Source: CAWGXZ01 sp963826695 (lineage in GTDB: Bacteria > Pseudomonadota > Gammaproteobacteria > Burkholderiales > Burkholderiaceae_C). From it: 64,000 nt of DNA. Below the pieces are notes generated by a model, which saw only the letters and a program-made list of their open reading frames with translations, was not told the origin of the DNA and ran no database searches. The stretch is from NCBI GenBank assembly GCA_963826695.1, contig CAWGXZ010000006.1:248001-312000 (forward strand), in the 5' to 3' direction. The translations under genes and the position numbers were made by a program. This document shows, in pieces, positions 22,571 to 30,091 of this stretch (position 1 is its first letter; every line of letters starts with the position of its first letter).

Positions 22571-23550
22571 TCGGCATCCTCCGGCCAGGGCTCGAGCAGC
22601 GCCTCGCCATCCACCCGCAGGCTGGCAGCGAGCCGGCCGCTGGTACGGCGCAGCCAGCGGCGCAAGGGCCCAGCAGCGGCCTCCCAGGCGCCGTAGAAGC
22701 GCTGACGTCCCGCCTTGCCGAGCAGGCAGGCGCCGCGGTCGTGGGTGAAGTGCTCGGGCCGCAGGTTGCCGTCGCGAAACTGCTGCCATACCCAGCGGTC
22801 GACTTGCGGCCGCAGTGGCTCGATCAAGTCGCTGGCCAGCGACTCGCGGCCGAACGCCGGGCGGTGATAGAAGCCGAGCAACGGCTCCAGCCCGCGCGCC
22901 TGCGTCGCCTGCACCGCCTGCAGGTGCAGCATGGTGTAGCCCAGTGAGAGGCAGGCGTTGACCGGGTCGCGCGGTGGGCGCCGGTTGCGACCGCTGAAAC
23001 CGAGCGCCGGCGCGAACACCGCCGCCATGCCGGCGAAGTAGGCCCTCGCGGCGCTGCCTTCGATGCCGCGCAGGCTCTCCAGCGCCATGCCCGTGCCGGC
23101 TTGCAACGCCGCCACAGCGGAGTCGACCTGGCGAGCCGCGTCGAACAGCGGCTTGCGTGCATCAGGGCGCTGCGCGGCAAAGTGCGCAAGGCTGCGGCGC
23201 TGGCGGCGCAGCTTCGCCGCCACCAGCTGGGCGCCCCATTGGCGGCAGAAGGTGTCGTCGAGGACGCGCCGGGTCTGCGCCAGGCGCAGCGCTGCGTCGT
23301 TGTGCGCAGGGCCGAGAACCAGCGCCACCCGTCGCCCGGCGCGCGGGCTCATCAGCACGGTGGCGACGCCGGCTTCGGCCAGCCGCAGCAGCACGCCCGA
23401 GTCGAGCCGCGTCTGGCTGCCCTGGATGACGCAGCGGTCGATCAGCTTCAGCGGCACGGTGCCACGGCGCACGCCGGCCTCGTAGAGCGCCAGCGCGTCG
23501 GCATCGGTGCGCAGTTCGAGCTGGGCGCGGTCGAGCAGCAGCGTCGCCAT
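22564..23550 (-). CDS. cas1: Cas1, spacer integrase
   Basis: A complete 328-residue Cas1. The N-terminal beta domain (VPLKLIDRCVIQGSQTRLDSG) is followed by the helical catalytic domain with E164 in GIEGSAARAYF, the conserved DPVNACLSLGYTMLH, H229 in GFYHRPAFG and E244 in SDLIEPLRP. These are the metal-binding residues of active Cas1. It starts 5 bp after the upstream cas2 stop and overlaps the downstream short cas1-like gene. With Cas2 it should capture and insert spacers. No reverse transcriptase or Cas6 domain is fused to it. Confidence 0.95.
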   Translation of the reverse strand: MATLLLDRAQLELRTDADALALYEAGVRRGTVPLKLIDRCVIQGSQTRLDSGVLLRLAEAGVATVLMSPRAGRRVALVLGPAHNDAALRLAQTRRVLDDTFCRQWGAQLVAAKLRRQRRSLAHFAAQRPDARKPLFDAARQVDSAVAALQAGTGMALESLRGIEGSAARAYFAGMAAVFAPALGFSGRNRRPPRDPVNACLSLGYTMLHLQAVQATQARGLEPLLGFYHRPAFGRESLASDLIEPLRPQVDRWVWQQFRDGNLRPEHFTHDRGACLLGKAGRQRFYGAWEAAAGPLRRWLRRTSGRLAASLRVDGEALLEPWPEDAEC

Positions 23551-23555
23551 GCCGG

Positions 23556-23837
23556 TCAGCCGACGTAGAAGTAGTCGGGGTCGGCCGGCTGCTGGGCCCG
23601 GCCGAGCACCAGCGTGCGGCTGCGCGTCTCCAGGCGCAGCAGCATGAAGCGGTCGTCGGGGGCGATGACGCTGCCCATGTCGTCGATGAGCCGGCGCTTT
23701 TCGCCGGCCGAAAGAAAGACCTCGTGCACCGACTTCTGCCCGCCGGTGGCATAGGCCCGCACCAGCTTCAGCGCGCCGCTGCGGCGGCGGTGGTCGCGGA
23801 TGTCGTAGGCGGCGAGGTAGAAGTCACGGGCTGGCAC
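23556..23837 (-). CDS. cas2: Cas2, upstream copy
   Basis: A 93-residue Cas2 of ordinary length. First strand FYLAAYDIRDHRRRSGALKL with the conserved Asp (D12), then GGQKSVHEVFLSAGEKRRL in place of the usual QxSVFE strand, and MLLRLETRSRTLVLG near the end. It is translated just ahead of the full Cas1. It is quite different from the second Cas2 at the far end of this four-gene module, so the two are not recent duplicates. Confidence 0.88.
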   Translation of the reverse strand: MPARDFYLAAYDIRDHRRRSGALKLVRAYATGGQKSVHEVFLSAGEKRRLIDDMGSVIAPDDRFMLLRLETRSRTLVLGRAQQPADPDYFYVG

Positions 23838-23963
23838 CGGGGGGCTCCATCGAAGAGAGTCGATGGCGGCATTGTTCGGGCGGTGGAGCGCTTTGCGGGG
23901 AACGGCAAGCTTGCGATGGCGCCGCCGGCCGCCCGGACTGGCGCGGCAGCCGCGGGCCCGGGC

Positions 23964-25133
23964 TCAGGCGCGTGCCGTGGTAAGCCAGCGCCTGGCGAGC
24001 TGACCTTTCAGATCCTTCAGTGCGGACCCTGCAATCACTTCGATGCCGGCACTGCGTGCGCGCTGGATGTTGGCTGCGCCTGCGGCGAGCCCGCCACGGT
24101 AGTCGACGATCATCCCGCGGGTGCGCAGACCGCCGAGTTTGAGGAGGGTTTCGAGCTTGTAGACCGCCTCCGTCGCCTTGTCTTCGCCGCTGTGGCCGGG
24201 CTGCGCGAGGTTTGCGGTCTTGCACTCGATCAGATGCAGCGTGTTGCGGTAGAGAAAGGCGACATCGATCTCGTTGTCGGTGCGGCCGTTGGGGTGGCGC
24301 ACGTGCAGATTCATCGCCACGTCGGTCAAGAGAGGGTGCGCCGAGCGCAGCGACTGCAGCGCCTCGTAGACCTGCGTCTCGATCCAGCCGCCGTTGACGA
24401 AGACGCGCGCGGCTTCGTCGCTGAAGATGAGATCACGGCCCTTGCGGCGCAACTGGCCGGCGTCCTCGAACAGGCCGATGACGTCACCCAGCAAGCGCGA
24501 GTCGTCCTGGCGTTCCGACATCGTGACGCGAAGTCCGGGCTCGTGCTTGGCCTGGCTGGCAAGGGCGTTGAGCCATCCGAGTGCCGCGCCGGCGCTCTCG
24601 ACGCGATCAATCAGGCGTGCGCCGAAATCCCGCAGGTCGGCACGCACCTGTGGCTGTTCGCGCCGGATCACTTCGTAGCCATGGGCTTCGAGCAGCTCGT
24701 GCACGCGAAGCCTGGTCTGCAGCGGCTGGCTGCGCGCGTGTTCGCCGATGACCAGCACCTCGTCGGATTCGACGTTGACGTAAAAGACCGCCTTGCCGGC
24801 GGAGCGGAATGCCTCCTGCGCGGCCACCGCCATCAGCTTGGTGCCTCCGGTGACGTTGAGGGCGATGTCGTCGGCCTCGTGCTCAGCCAGGAACTGCAGG
24901 AACACTTCCGACAGAGCCGCGTACTCGTAGGCGTCGGGCAGCTCGAACAGCTCGACCGCGATGCCCTGGCCCTTGGACTTGACCACCGTCGTCAGCGACG
25001 CTGCCGCCCGTTGCATCTTCGCGCTGCAGGCCAGCACGACGCGCTGGGGCCGCCAGCGATCGTCGAGCAGCGGCAGGAGGTTCGGCGTGGCCTGCGCAGA
25101 AACGAGACAGAGGTGGGTGTCGAAGCGTTGCAT
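23964..25133 (-). CDS. card1: Card1/Can2-like CARF nuclease
   Basis: A 389-residue intact protein. The N-terminal CARF domain opens HLCLVSAQATPNLLPLL and has the ligand-binding NVTGGTKLMAVAA (residues ~93-105). A linker with a helical region leads to a PD-(D/E)xK nuclease: E252 in GGWIE, then NEIDVAFLYRN with D290 and LIECKTAN with E303/K305. This is the layout of Card1/Can2, nucleases switched on by cyclic tetra-adenylate made by Cas10, which then cut DNA and/or RNA to slow growth or stop phage. It lies 15 bp behind csx16 and ahead of the adaptation genes. All catalytic positions are present. Confidence 0.85.
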   Translation of the reverse strand: MQRFDTHLCLVSAQATPNLLPLLDDRWRPQRVVLACSAKMQRAAASLTTVVKSKGQGIAVELFELPDAYEYAALSEVFLQFLAEHEADDIALNVTGGTKLMAVAAQEAFRSAGKAVFYVNVESDEVLVIGEHARSQPLQTRLRVHELLEAHGYEVIRREQPQVRADLRDFGARLIDRVESAGAALGWLNALASQAKHEPGLRVTMSERQDDSRLLGDVIGLFEDAGQLRRKGRDLIFSDEAARVFVNGGWIETQVYEALQSLRSAHPLLTDVAMNLHVRHPNGRTDNEIDVAFLYRNTLHLIECKTANLAQPGHSGEDKATEAVYKLETLLKLGGLRTRGMIVDYRGGLAAGAANIQRARSAGIEVIAGSALKDLKGQLARRWLTTARA

Positions 25134-25148
25134 AGGGGATGGCCTGAT

Positions 25149-25448
25149 TCAGATCGGGTCTTCGGGCGTGATGGCGAAGGCAGTCAGGCGGGCGCCGTGG
25201 CGCTGCAGGTCGTCGGCGCTCAATTCGGCGCCACGCAACGCGGGCGGCAGGTCGAGCGCAAGGTGCAAGTAGCGCACGTTGCGCGCGCAGACCTGGGCAG
25301 CAAGGTGGACGGGCAGCGTGCCGATGACGGTGTCGCCCGCAGTGAGCTGCGCAGGGTCGAGGTGGTCGACAACACCATCGATATGGACACCCTGGCGCGC
25401 GATCCAGTCGACGGCGCCGGGGTGGCGGGAGACGAAATAGATCGTCAC
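25149..25448 (-). CDS. csx16: Csx16 family CRISPR ancillary protein
   Basis: A small protein of 99 residues beginning at GTG 25448 (VTIYFVSRHPGAVDWIARQG). The family pattern is clear: HLDPAQLTAGDTVIGTLPVHL, then CARNVRYLHLALDLPPALRG and GAELSADDLQRHGARL. Csx16 is found only with type III systems and has been proposed as a ring nuclease-like protein that limits cyclic oligoadenylate signalling. That role comes from the family, not from this sequence. It is the first gene after the toxin-antitoxin pair and directly precedes the Card1-like nuclease, which fits a pairing of effector and off-switch. Confidence 0.85.
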   Translation of the reverse strand: MTIYFVSRHPGAVDWIARQGVHIDGVVDHLDPAQLTAGDTVIGTLPVHLAAQVCARNVRYLHLALDLPPALRGAELSADDLQRHGARLTAFAITPEDPI

Positions 25449-25533
25449 TGGAGAACCTGGGCTGCAGGGCCGCTGGGGGAATCCGTGGCGACATAATGGC
25501 CACGTATTACGTTGTAGGACAGTGAGGCTGTTG

Positions 25534-25752
25534 ATGACGATCACCATTAGCGTCCGGATGAGCGACGAGGAAGCGCAGGCGCTGCAGGAGCTGGTTCGCC
25601 AGACCGGCAAAACGGCGAGCGAAATCGTTCGTGAATCGCTGCGCCGGCACACCGTTCGCGAACAACTGGCCGCCGTGCGAGAAGTCCTGATACCGCGGGC
25701 ACAGGCGGTCGGATGGTTGACCGAGGACGACGTCTTCCGCGACGTGTCGTGA
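25534..25752 (+). CDS. Ribbon-helix-helix antitoxin
   Basis: A 72-residue protein from ATG 25534 (MTITISVRMSDEEAQALQEL). It has the CopG/RHH pattern: a short beta strand, then ALQELVRQTGKTASEIVRES with the conserved turn between two helices. Such proteins dimerise, bind the operon promoter and neutralise the toxin. Its TGA overlaps the GTG of the PIN toxin gene. The pair sits inside the CRISPR locus but on the opposite strand to all cas genes. Confidence 0.8.
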   Translation: MTITISVRMSDEEAQALQELVRQTGKTASEIVRESLRRHTVREQLAAVREVLIPRAQAVGWLTEDDVFRDVS

Positions 25753-26141
25753 AGGTCGTCCTCGACACCAACGTCTGGGTCAGCGCATTCGCTGCGCACG
25801 GGCTGTGCGAGGAGTTGGTGCGTGACCTGCTCGTCTCGACATCCGACGAGGTCTTGTCGACTCCGCTGGTGTGGGCCGAACTGCATGCGGTGCTGGTGCG
25901 CAAGCTGAAGCTCGATGAGGCCGGACTCACGGCAGTCCGCCGCCTGTTCGGGGCGGCTCGATCGGTGCCTGACATTCCCGACGACGGCAGCGACGCCGAT
26001 TCGCGTCTGGTTGCCGCTGCGATGGCGGCTGGCGCCGACCTGTTCGTGACGGGCGACAGGGGGCTGATCGAGGCGCACGGCGGGCGCGGCTTGCGGATTG
26101 CGACGCCCCGGGAGGCCTGGGCCGTCCTGCACGTGCAGTGA
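25749..26141 (+). CDS. PIN-domain toxin of a toxin-antitoxin pair
   Basis: 130 residues from GTG 25749, overlapping the antitoxin stop (GTGA). PIN acidic residues are visible: D in VVLDTNVWVSAF near the start, the middle acidic residue in VWAELHAVL, and the pair in SDADSRLVAAAMAAGADLFVTGDRGLIE. The VTGDRGL motif and length place it in the PIN toxin family of putative RNases. It should be a ribonuclease held in check by the RHH partner. It may stabilise the CRISPR locus or be a chance insertion. Confidence 0.85.
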   Translation: MKVVLDTNVWVSAFAAHGLCEELVRDLLVSTSDEVLSTPLVWAELHAVLVRKLKLDEAGLTAVRRLFGAARSVPDIPDDGSDADSRLVAAAMAAGADLFVTGDRGLIEAHGGRGLRIATPREAWAVLHVQ

Positions 26142-26249
26142 GCTACGGGTGTGGGGCCGCCGGCACCTGGCAGCGTCTCGGCGGCTGCAGCAACGCTGCC
26201 GCAGCCGCCTCGCGAACCACGCGGTGGCAACCGGCCTGTGCAACGGCGC

Positions 26250-27548
26250 TCACGCCCCCTTCAGCCACTTCAGCACTTGCAGCGTGTCCTGGTGGTCGTA
26301 ATCCTTGAGCGGATTCTTCTTTTCGGTCTTCTCGCGCCACTTCCTGGCTTGCTGCATCAGTGAACGCAGGTGGCCGGCGACGGCGACTTTCGTCTCGCCG
26401 CTCCAGCGGCCATTCTTCAGCGCGTTGATCAGCGCGGGGATCTCGGCCGTGTTCCTGTCGGTGCGCGCGTCGAGAAACTCGGCGATTTCGCGTTCGGTCG
26501 GCGACATCTTCGACACCGCCACGCGGCGTTCCTCTGCAGCTTGCTCGGCCTTGCGCTTCGCCTGGCGGTCGCGGGCGTCGTTGTCGCGGCGAACCTTGGC
26601 CGCCGCGTCGGGCTGCATCGCGCCATAGCCGACAGCGGTCTTGGCGCCGAAGCCGAGCCAGCTGAATGCGTGGGTGAAAGCGGCACCGAGCAGCGCCTGC
26701 CAGCGCTCGCCAGCGGCAAGGTCGGGTGCCAGCCGCTGAAGGAAGGCCCGGTCGCAGACGACATGGAAGGTGAAGGCCGAACCCGGCGGCACGGTCAGGA
26801 AGTTGATTGGGTTGGGCTGCCCGGATTCGTGCGGCGAGTCCGCCTGCTGGTAGTAGTGCGTCTGGTGCGGCGTCATCACGTCGACCTGCAGGCCCTCTCC
26901 CTCGATGCGGGGAATCACGTCCCAGAACGCCAGCGCACCGCGCACGTGCTCGCGCTCTCCGGATTCGGATTCACGGCCGAACAGCACGTCGAGCACCGAC
27001 ATTGCGACACGGCGCTGGCCGATCTGCAAGGCATACGACGCGGTTTCGCTCCACTCCTGCGCGTCGCCCCATTCACCGCTGGCCAGTTCGCGCGCCGCCT
27101 GCCGCAGCACGCCCTTGACGCCGCTGCCCGCCAGATAGGGCAACCCGTAGGGATTGAGGAAGGCGAAGCCATTTTCCAGCGGGTGCTCGTTGCCGAGGCC
27201 GGTGGTGAACGGGGCGACGCTGCGGCCGTCGATGACGTACAGGCTGCGCGCTTCGATCAGCGGCGCGGCGAGCGCCTGCTGACGCGCGGCAAGCGCAGCC
27301 AGCGTGTCCTTGTCGGTCTTTGTCAGTTGCAAGGCGGCGCGCAGCGCCGCGGTCTTGTTCTCGCTCTTCTTGTCGCGCTCCTGCCTTTGATCGCCGGTCG
27401 TCTCGTAGACGATGTCGTGCGTGGTCCGGAGCAGCTCCCTGCTGCGGCTGTCGACGACCCACAGCGGCAGGTACATGCCGAAGCGCAGGCCGGGCGAGGC
27501 CTGCGAGAAATCAGTGCCCAGGTAGCTGGGTACGGCGGCAACGGGCAT
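26250..27548 (-). CDS. cmr6: Cmr6, type III-B RAMP subunit
   Basis: An intact 432-residue protein. The RAMP glycine-rich segment LNPYGLPYLAGSGVKGVLRQ (residues ~133-152) and AFTHAFSWLGFGAKTAVGYG (RAMP C-terminal G-rich loop) identify Cmr6, the subunit that caps the target-binding end of the Cmr complex. Beyond the usual core it has a ~110-residue charged tail (DNDARDRQAKRKAEQAAEER and on) that may be a coiled coil. It starts 1 bp after the cmr5 stop and is the last gene of the effector operon. Confidence 0.9.
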   Translation of the reverse strand: MPVAAVPSYLGTDFSQASPGLRFGMYLPLWVVDSRSRELLRTTHDIVYETTGDQRQERDKKSENKTAALRAALQLTKTDKDTLAALAARQQALAAPLIEARSLYVIDGRSVAPFTTGLGNEHPLENGFAFLNPYGLPYLAGSGVKGVLRQAARELASGEWGDAQEWSETASYALQIGQRRVAMSVLDVLFGRESESGEREHVRGALAFWDVIPRIEGEGLQVDVMTPHQTHYYQQADSPHESGQPNPINFLTVPPGSAFTFHVVCDRAFLQRLAPDLAAGERWQALLGAAFTHAFSWLGFGAKTAVGYGAMQPDAAAKVRRDNDARDRQAKRKAEQAAEERRVAVSKMSPTEREIAEFLDARTDRNTAEIPALINALKNGRWSGETKVAVAGHLRSLMQQARKWREKTEKKNPLKDYDHQDTLQVLKWLKGA

Positions 27549-27549
27549 G

Positions 27550-27927
27550 TCACTGCTCCTCCTTCTTCAGCGACGCAGGTGCCAGCTGCCGCAGCCAGCG
27601 CAGCCATGCGAAGGCCTCGGCGGTGATGTGCTGGACGGTGCGCGGATCGGTCTCGTGCATCAGCGCCTCATGAACGGCTGAAATCTGCGCTCGCAGCGAC
27701 TTCGGAAACTGCGCGCGCAACCAGGTGCGCAGATGCTCGCCGAGCCGCCTGCAGTGTTCCTGTTTCGGTTTGCTGCCCTTTTCGTGCAGGAATGCCATCA
27801 CCTGCAGCAGTCCGCTGTTGATGATCAGTGCGGGCAGGCCCTTGGCCAGGTTCGAGTAGTCGCTCGTGCAGCCCTGGCAGCGTTGCCAGGCGTCGGCGGC
27901 GCGCTTCTGTTCCATCGTTTGTGCCAT
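27550..27927 (-). CDS. cmr5: Cmr5, small subunit (Cas11) of the Cmr complex
   Basis: A 125-residue, mostly helical protein (KRAADAWQRCQGCTSDYSNL, LPALIINSGLLQVMAFL), typical of Cmr5. These form a filament along the crRNA-target duplex. The motif LPALIINSGL with the conserved N-G-L and the length match the family. It is tightly packed between cmr4 (2 bp) and cmr6 (1 bp). Confidence 0.9.
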   Translation of the reverse strand: MAQTMEQKRAADAWQRCQGCTSDYSNLAKGLPALIINSGLLQVMAFLHEKGSKPKQEHCRRLGEHLRTWLRAQFPKSLRAQISAVHEALMHETDPRTVQHITAEAFAWLRWLRQLAPASLKKEEQ

Positions 27928-27929
27928 GT

Positions 27930-28826
27930 TCAGCCCTCCGTCACGCGGGCCAGCACCAGCCCGCGGCCGGTGGTGGCGTCGCCGCCGATCTGCAGCAGCC
28001 GGTTGTCGAGCACGGCCTTCAGCTTGGCCATGACATCCTCGGCGCCAACGCGCTCGCCGGGTCTGCCGCTGCGCGTCGCGCTGGCCATCAGCGGTGCGAG
28101 CAACAGTGCTTCAGGCGGCAGGTTCTCGGTGTAGAAAAGGCCACCACTGTCCGCCGTGCCGGTGGCTTCGTCGATTCGCACATGCGCTTCCACCAGGGTC
28201 GCATGCTGGGAAAAGTAGCCGAAATCGGTATCCGAAAGCACGACAAGGTCACGGCTGAGCTTGTTGCGGAAAAAGTCGTAGGCCGCATCGGCGGGCAGCG
28301 CCCTGGCAGCCAAGTCCTGCGCCAGCGCAGGCAATGTCGACGAGACCTCCGCGGCGTATTCGAGCGCCTCGAGGTGCAGCTTGTCGACGGACAACAAGTC
28401 GGGATTGGCCAGTACGCAGCGACCTTCGGCCACCTCGGGAACAGCCCAGCGCGCCGCCACCCCGATCAGCGCAAGCAAACGCTGCGCACGCGCCAGCGCC
28501 TGCGGGCAGGTGGCATAGACATAGCCGTTGCGCAGGCTGCGCACCGGAAAGGCAACGAGTTGCGCGTCGCCGAAGCTGACCGCACCGGCGTACAGCTCGC
28601 CGCTTTGCGAAGCGGGTCCGAACAGCCGGTCGACCAGGCCCGGATCGCCGCCGAGCGCCTCGAAGCCGTGGCGAAGGGAACCCTTGATCCCCGAGCCCGC
28701 AAAGCTCGGATGGCCGGTGTGCCGCTCACGCTGGATGGGGTTGTCGATCACGCCGACTGCCGAGCCGGCGCCCAGGTGGACGGGGCTCACGGCGTACAGG
28801 AAGACGGCGGCTTTACGCTCGAACAT
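27930..28826 (-). CDS. cmr4: Cmr4, Cas7-like backbone and target RNase
   Basis: A complete 298-residue RAMP. Family features are FLYAVSPVHLGAGSAVGVID, then NPIQRERHTGHPSFAGSGIKG. The Asp in GVIDNPIQRE lies where Cmr4 carries the catalytic Asp that cuts target RNA at 6-nt steps, and GSGIKGSLRH is the glycine-rich RAMP loop. The C-terminus has QIGGDATTGRGLVLARV. Cmr4 forms the repeated backbone along the crRNA. The subunit seems fully functional. Confidence 0.93.
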   Translation of the reverse strand: MFERKAAVFLYAVSPVHLGAGSAVGVIDNPIQRERHTGHPSFAGSGIKGSLRHGFEALGGDPGLVDRLFGPASQSGELYAGAVSFGDAQLVAFPVRSLRNGYVYATCPQALARAQRLLALIGVAARWAVPEVAEGRCVLANPDLLSVDKLHLEALEYAAEVSSTLPALAQDLAARALPADAAYDFFRNKLSRDLVVLSDTDFGYFSQHATLVEAHVRIDEATGTADSGGLFYTENLPPEALLLAPLMASATRSGRPGERVGAEDVMAKLKAVLDNRLLQIGGDATTGRGLVLARVTEG

Positions 28827-28883
28827 GGGTCGGTCCTTGGCAGTTCGTTCAGTACGGTTGCGGTGCGGTGCGGTGGAGAGAAC

Positions 28884-30002
28884 TCAGCAAGCTGCGAGAA
28901 CGCAGCGGTTGAAACCTTCGGCGCGCCGTGCGGCATTCTCGGCAGGGTCGGCCCACAGGCCCGTCTCGGCAAGCTTGCGAAGCTGCTCCGGCGTGGCCTC
29001 GATCTCGTCGAGCCAGTACACGCTGCCGGCCGCGGCAACGCGTTGCGCCGGCTTGGGTTCACGCTGTGCCAGGTCGAAGCCGCTCACGACTCCGGCGCGG
29101 GGCATTGCGGCGCAGACCACCCTGGCGCGAACGCCGTGCAATTCGAAGCGATGGTCGGCGCCGGTTCCGGTCGGCAGCCAGCCGCCCGGGAACAGCCCCG
29201 GCGTGGTGAGCACCACGCGACAGCGTCGCGCCGCGGCGAGCCCTGCGTAGTCGGACTTCGCCGGCACGGCGTCGGCCGGTGCAATCGCCGCCCCGCGGCC
29301 ATCGCCGCCGAGTCGCAGCACGCCGGCCGCAGGGTTCTCGGCGCCCTGGATGCCGGCAAGAAAACCCACTCCTGGCTCGAACGCGACGGCCTGCATGCTG
29401 AACAGCTTGCCGTCGTCGGCACGGCGGGTCTGCGGCGACAGGCCGACGCCGACCCGGGCGTCTAATTTCCATAGCGTGGGAGTCGCCACCAACTGCTCAG
29501 CGGCTGGCAAGCGCCCGGCCAGATACGCAGCCCAGCCGGCCTGCGTCAGCCACCATCCGGCTGTGGGTTTTTTCCGTTCACCGTGGCCGAGCACTGGCCA
29601 GTGCGGAAGGCTTGCCGAACTCGCCAGCCCTGGCGCAGGCTCGGTCGGCGTCATCCGACTTGCCTGCGGCGGCAGTCCCGCCTCATGGTTGATGACAAGA
29701 TCGGCAGGCGGTGCGTGCAACGTCTCGATGCGTCGGCCAACCCGTCGCGCCAGGTGAAAAGCAGCCAGCGTGAACGAACCGGGCCGAGCCGGCGTGCCGA
29801 GCGTGGGATGCACCACTTCGCCGCGCGCGAACAGCGCCGGGTCGATGCCGGCCTGCGTTAGCAGCAGCGAGCGGATCGCCCCCGCAGCCACCGACGGCCA
29901 CGGCAGCACCTGGCTTTCGCCGAAGCTGCCCGGGTCACCGAAAAGCTTGTTGCCGCGCAGGAACAATACGTCGAGGGGCTCGATGAAGGAGTAGGCGGTC
30001 AT
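28884..30002 (-). CDS. cmr3: Cmr3, Cas5-like subunit
   Basis: ATG at 30002 (MTAYSFIEPLDVLFLRGNKL) gives a 372-residue Cmr3. The start motif EPLDVLFLRGNKLFG followed by GSFGESQVLPWPSVAAGAIR is diagnostic of Cmr3, which holds the crRNA 5' handle. The open frame extends upstream into the broken end of cmr2, but that part is cmr2 sequence in the wrong frame. Its own frame is intact. A gap of 57 bp follows before cmr4. Confidence 0.9.
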   Translation of the reverse strand: MTAYSFIEPLDVLFLRGNKLFGDPGSFGESQVLPWPSVAAGAIRSLLLTQAGIDPALFARGEVVHPTLGTPARPGSFTLAAFHLARRVGRRIETLHAPPADLVINHEAGLPPQASRMTPTEPAPGLASSASLPHWPVLGHGERKKPTAGWWLTQAGWAAYLAGRLPAAEQLVATPTLWKLDARVGVGLSPQTRRADDGKLFSMQAVAFEPGVGFLAGIQGAENPAAGVLRLGGDGRGAAIAPADAVPAKSDYAGLAAARRCRVVLTTPGLFPGGWLPTGTGADHRFELHGVRARVVCAAMPRAGVVSGFDLAQREPKPAQRVAAAGSVYWLDEIEATPEQLRKLAETGLWADPAENAARRAEGFNRCVLAAC

Positions 30003-30091
30003 GGCATCAGGCCCCGTTACGGCTTTCGCGGGGAGGAACTCGGCAACGAGAGGAAATCGACAGCAGTGCAGTCGATCTTGTCTGCGCCACG

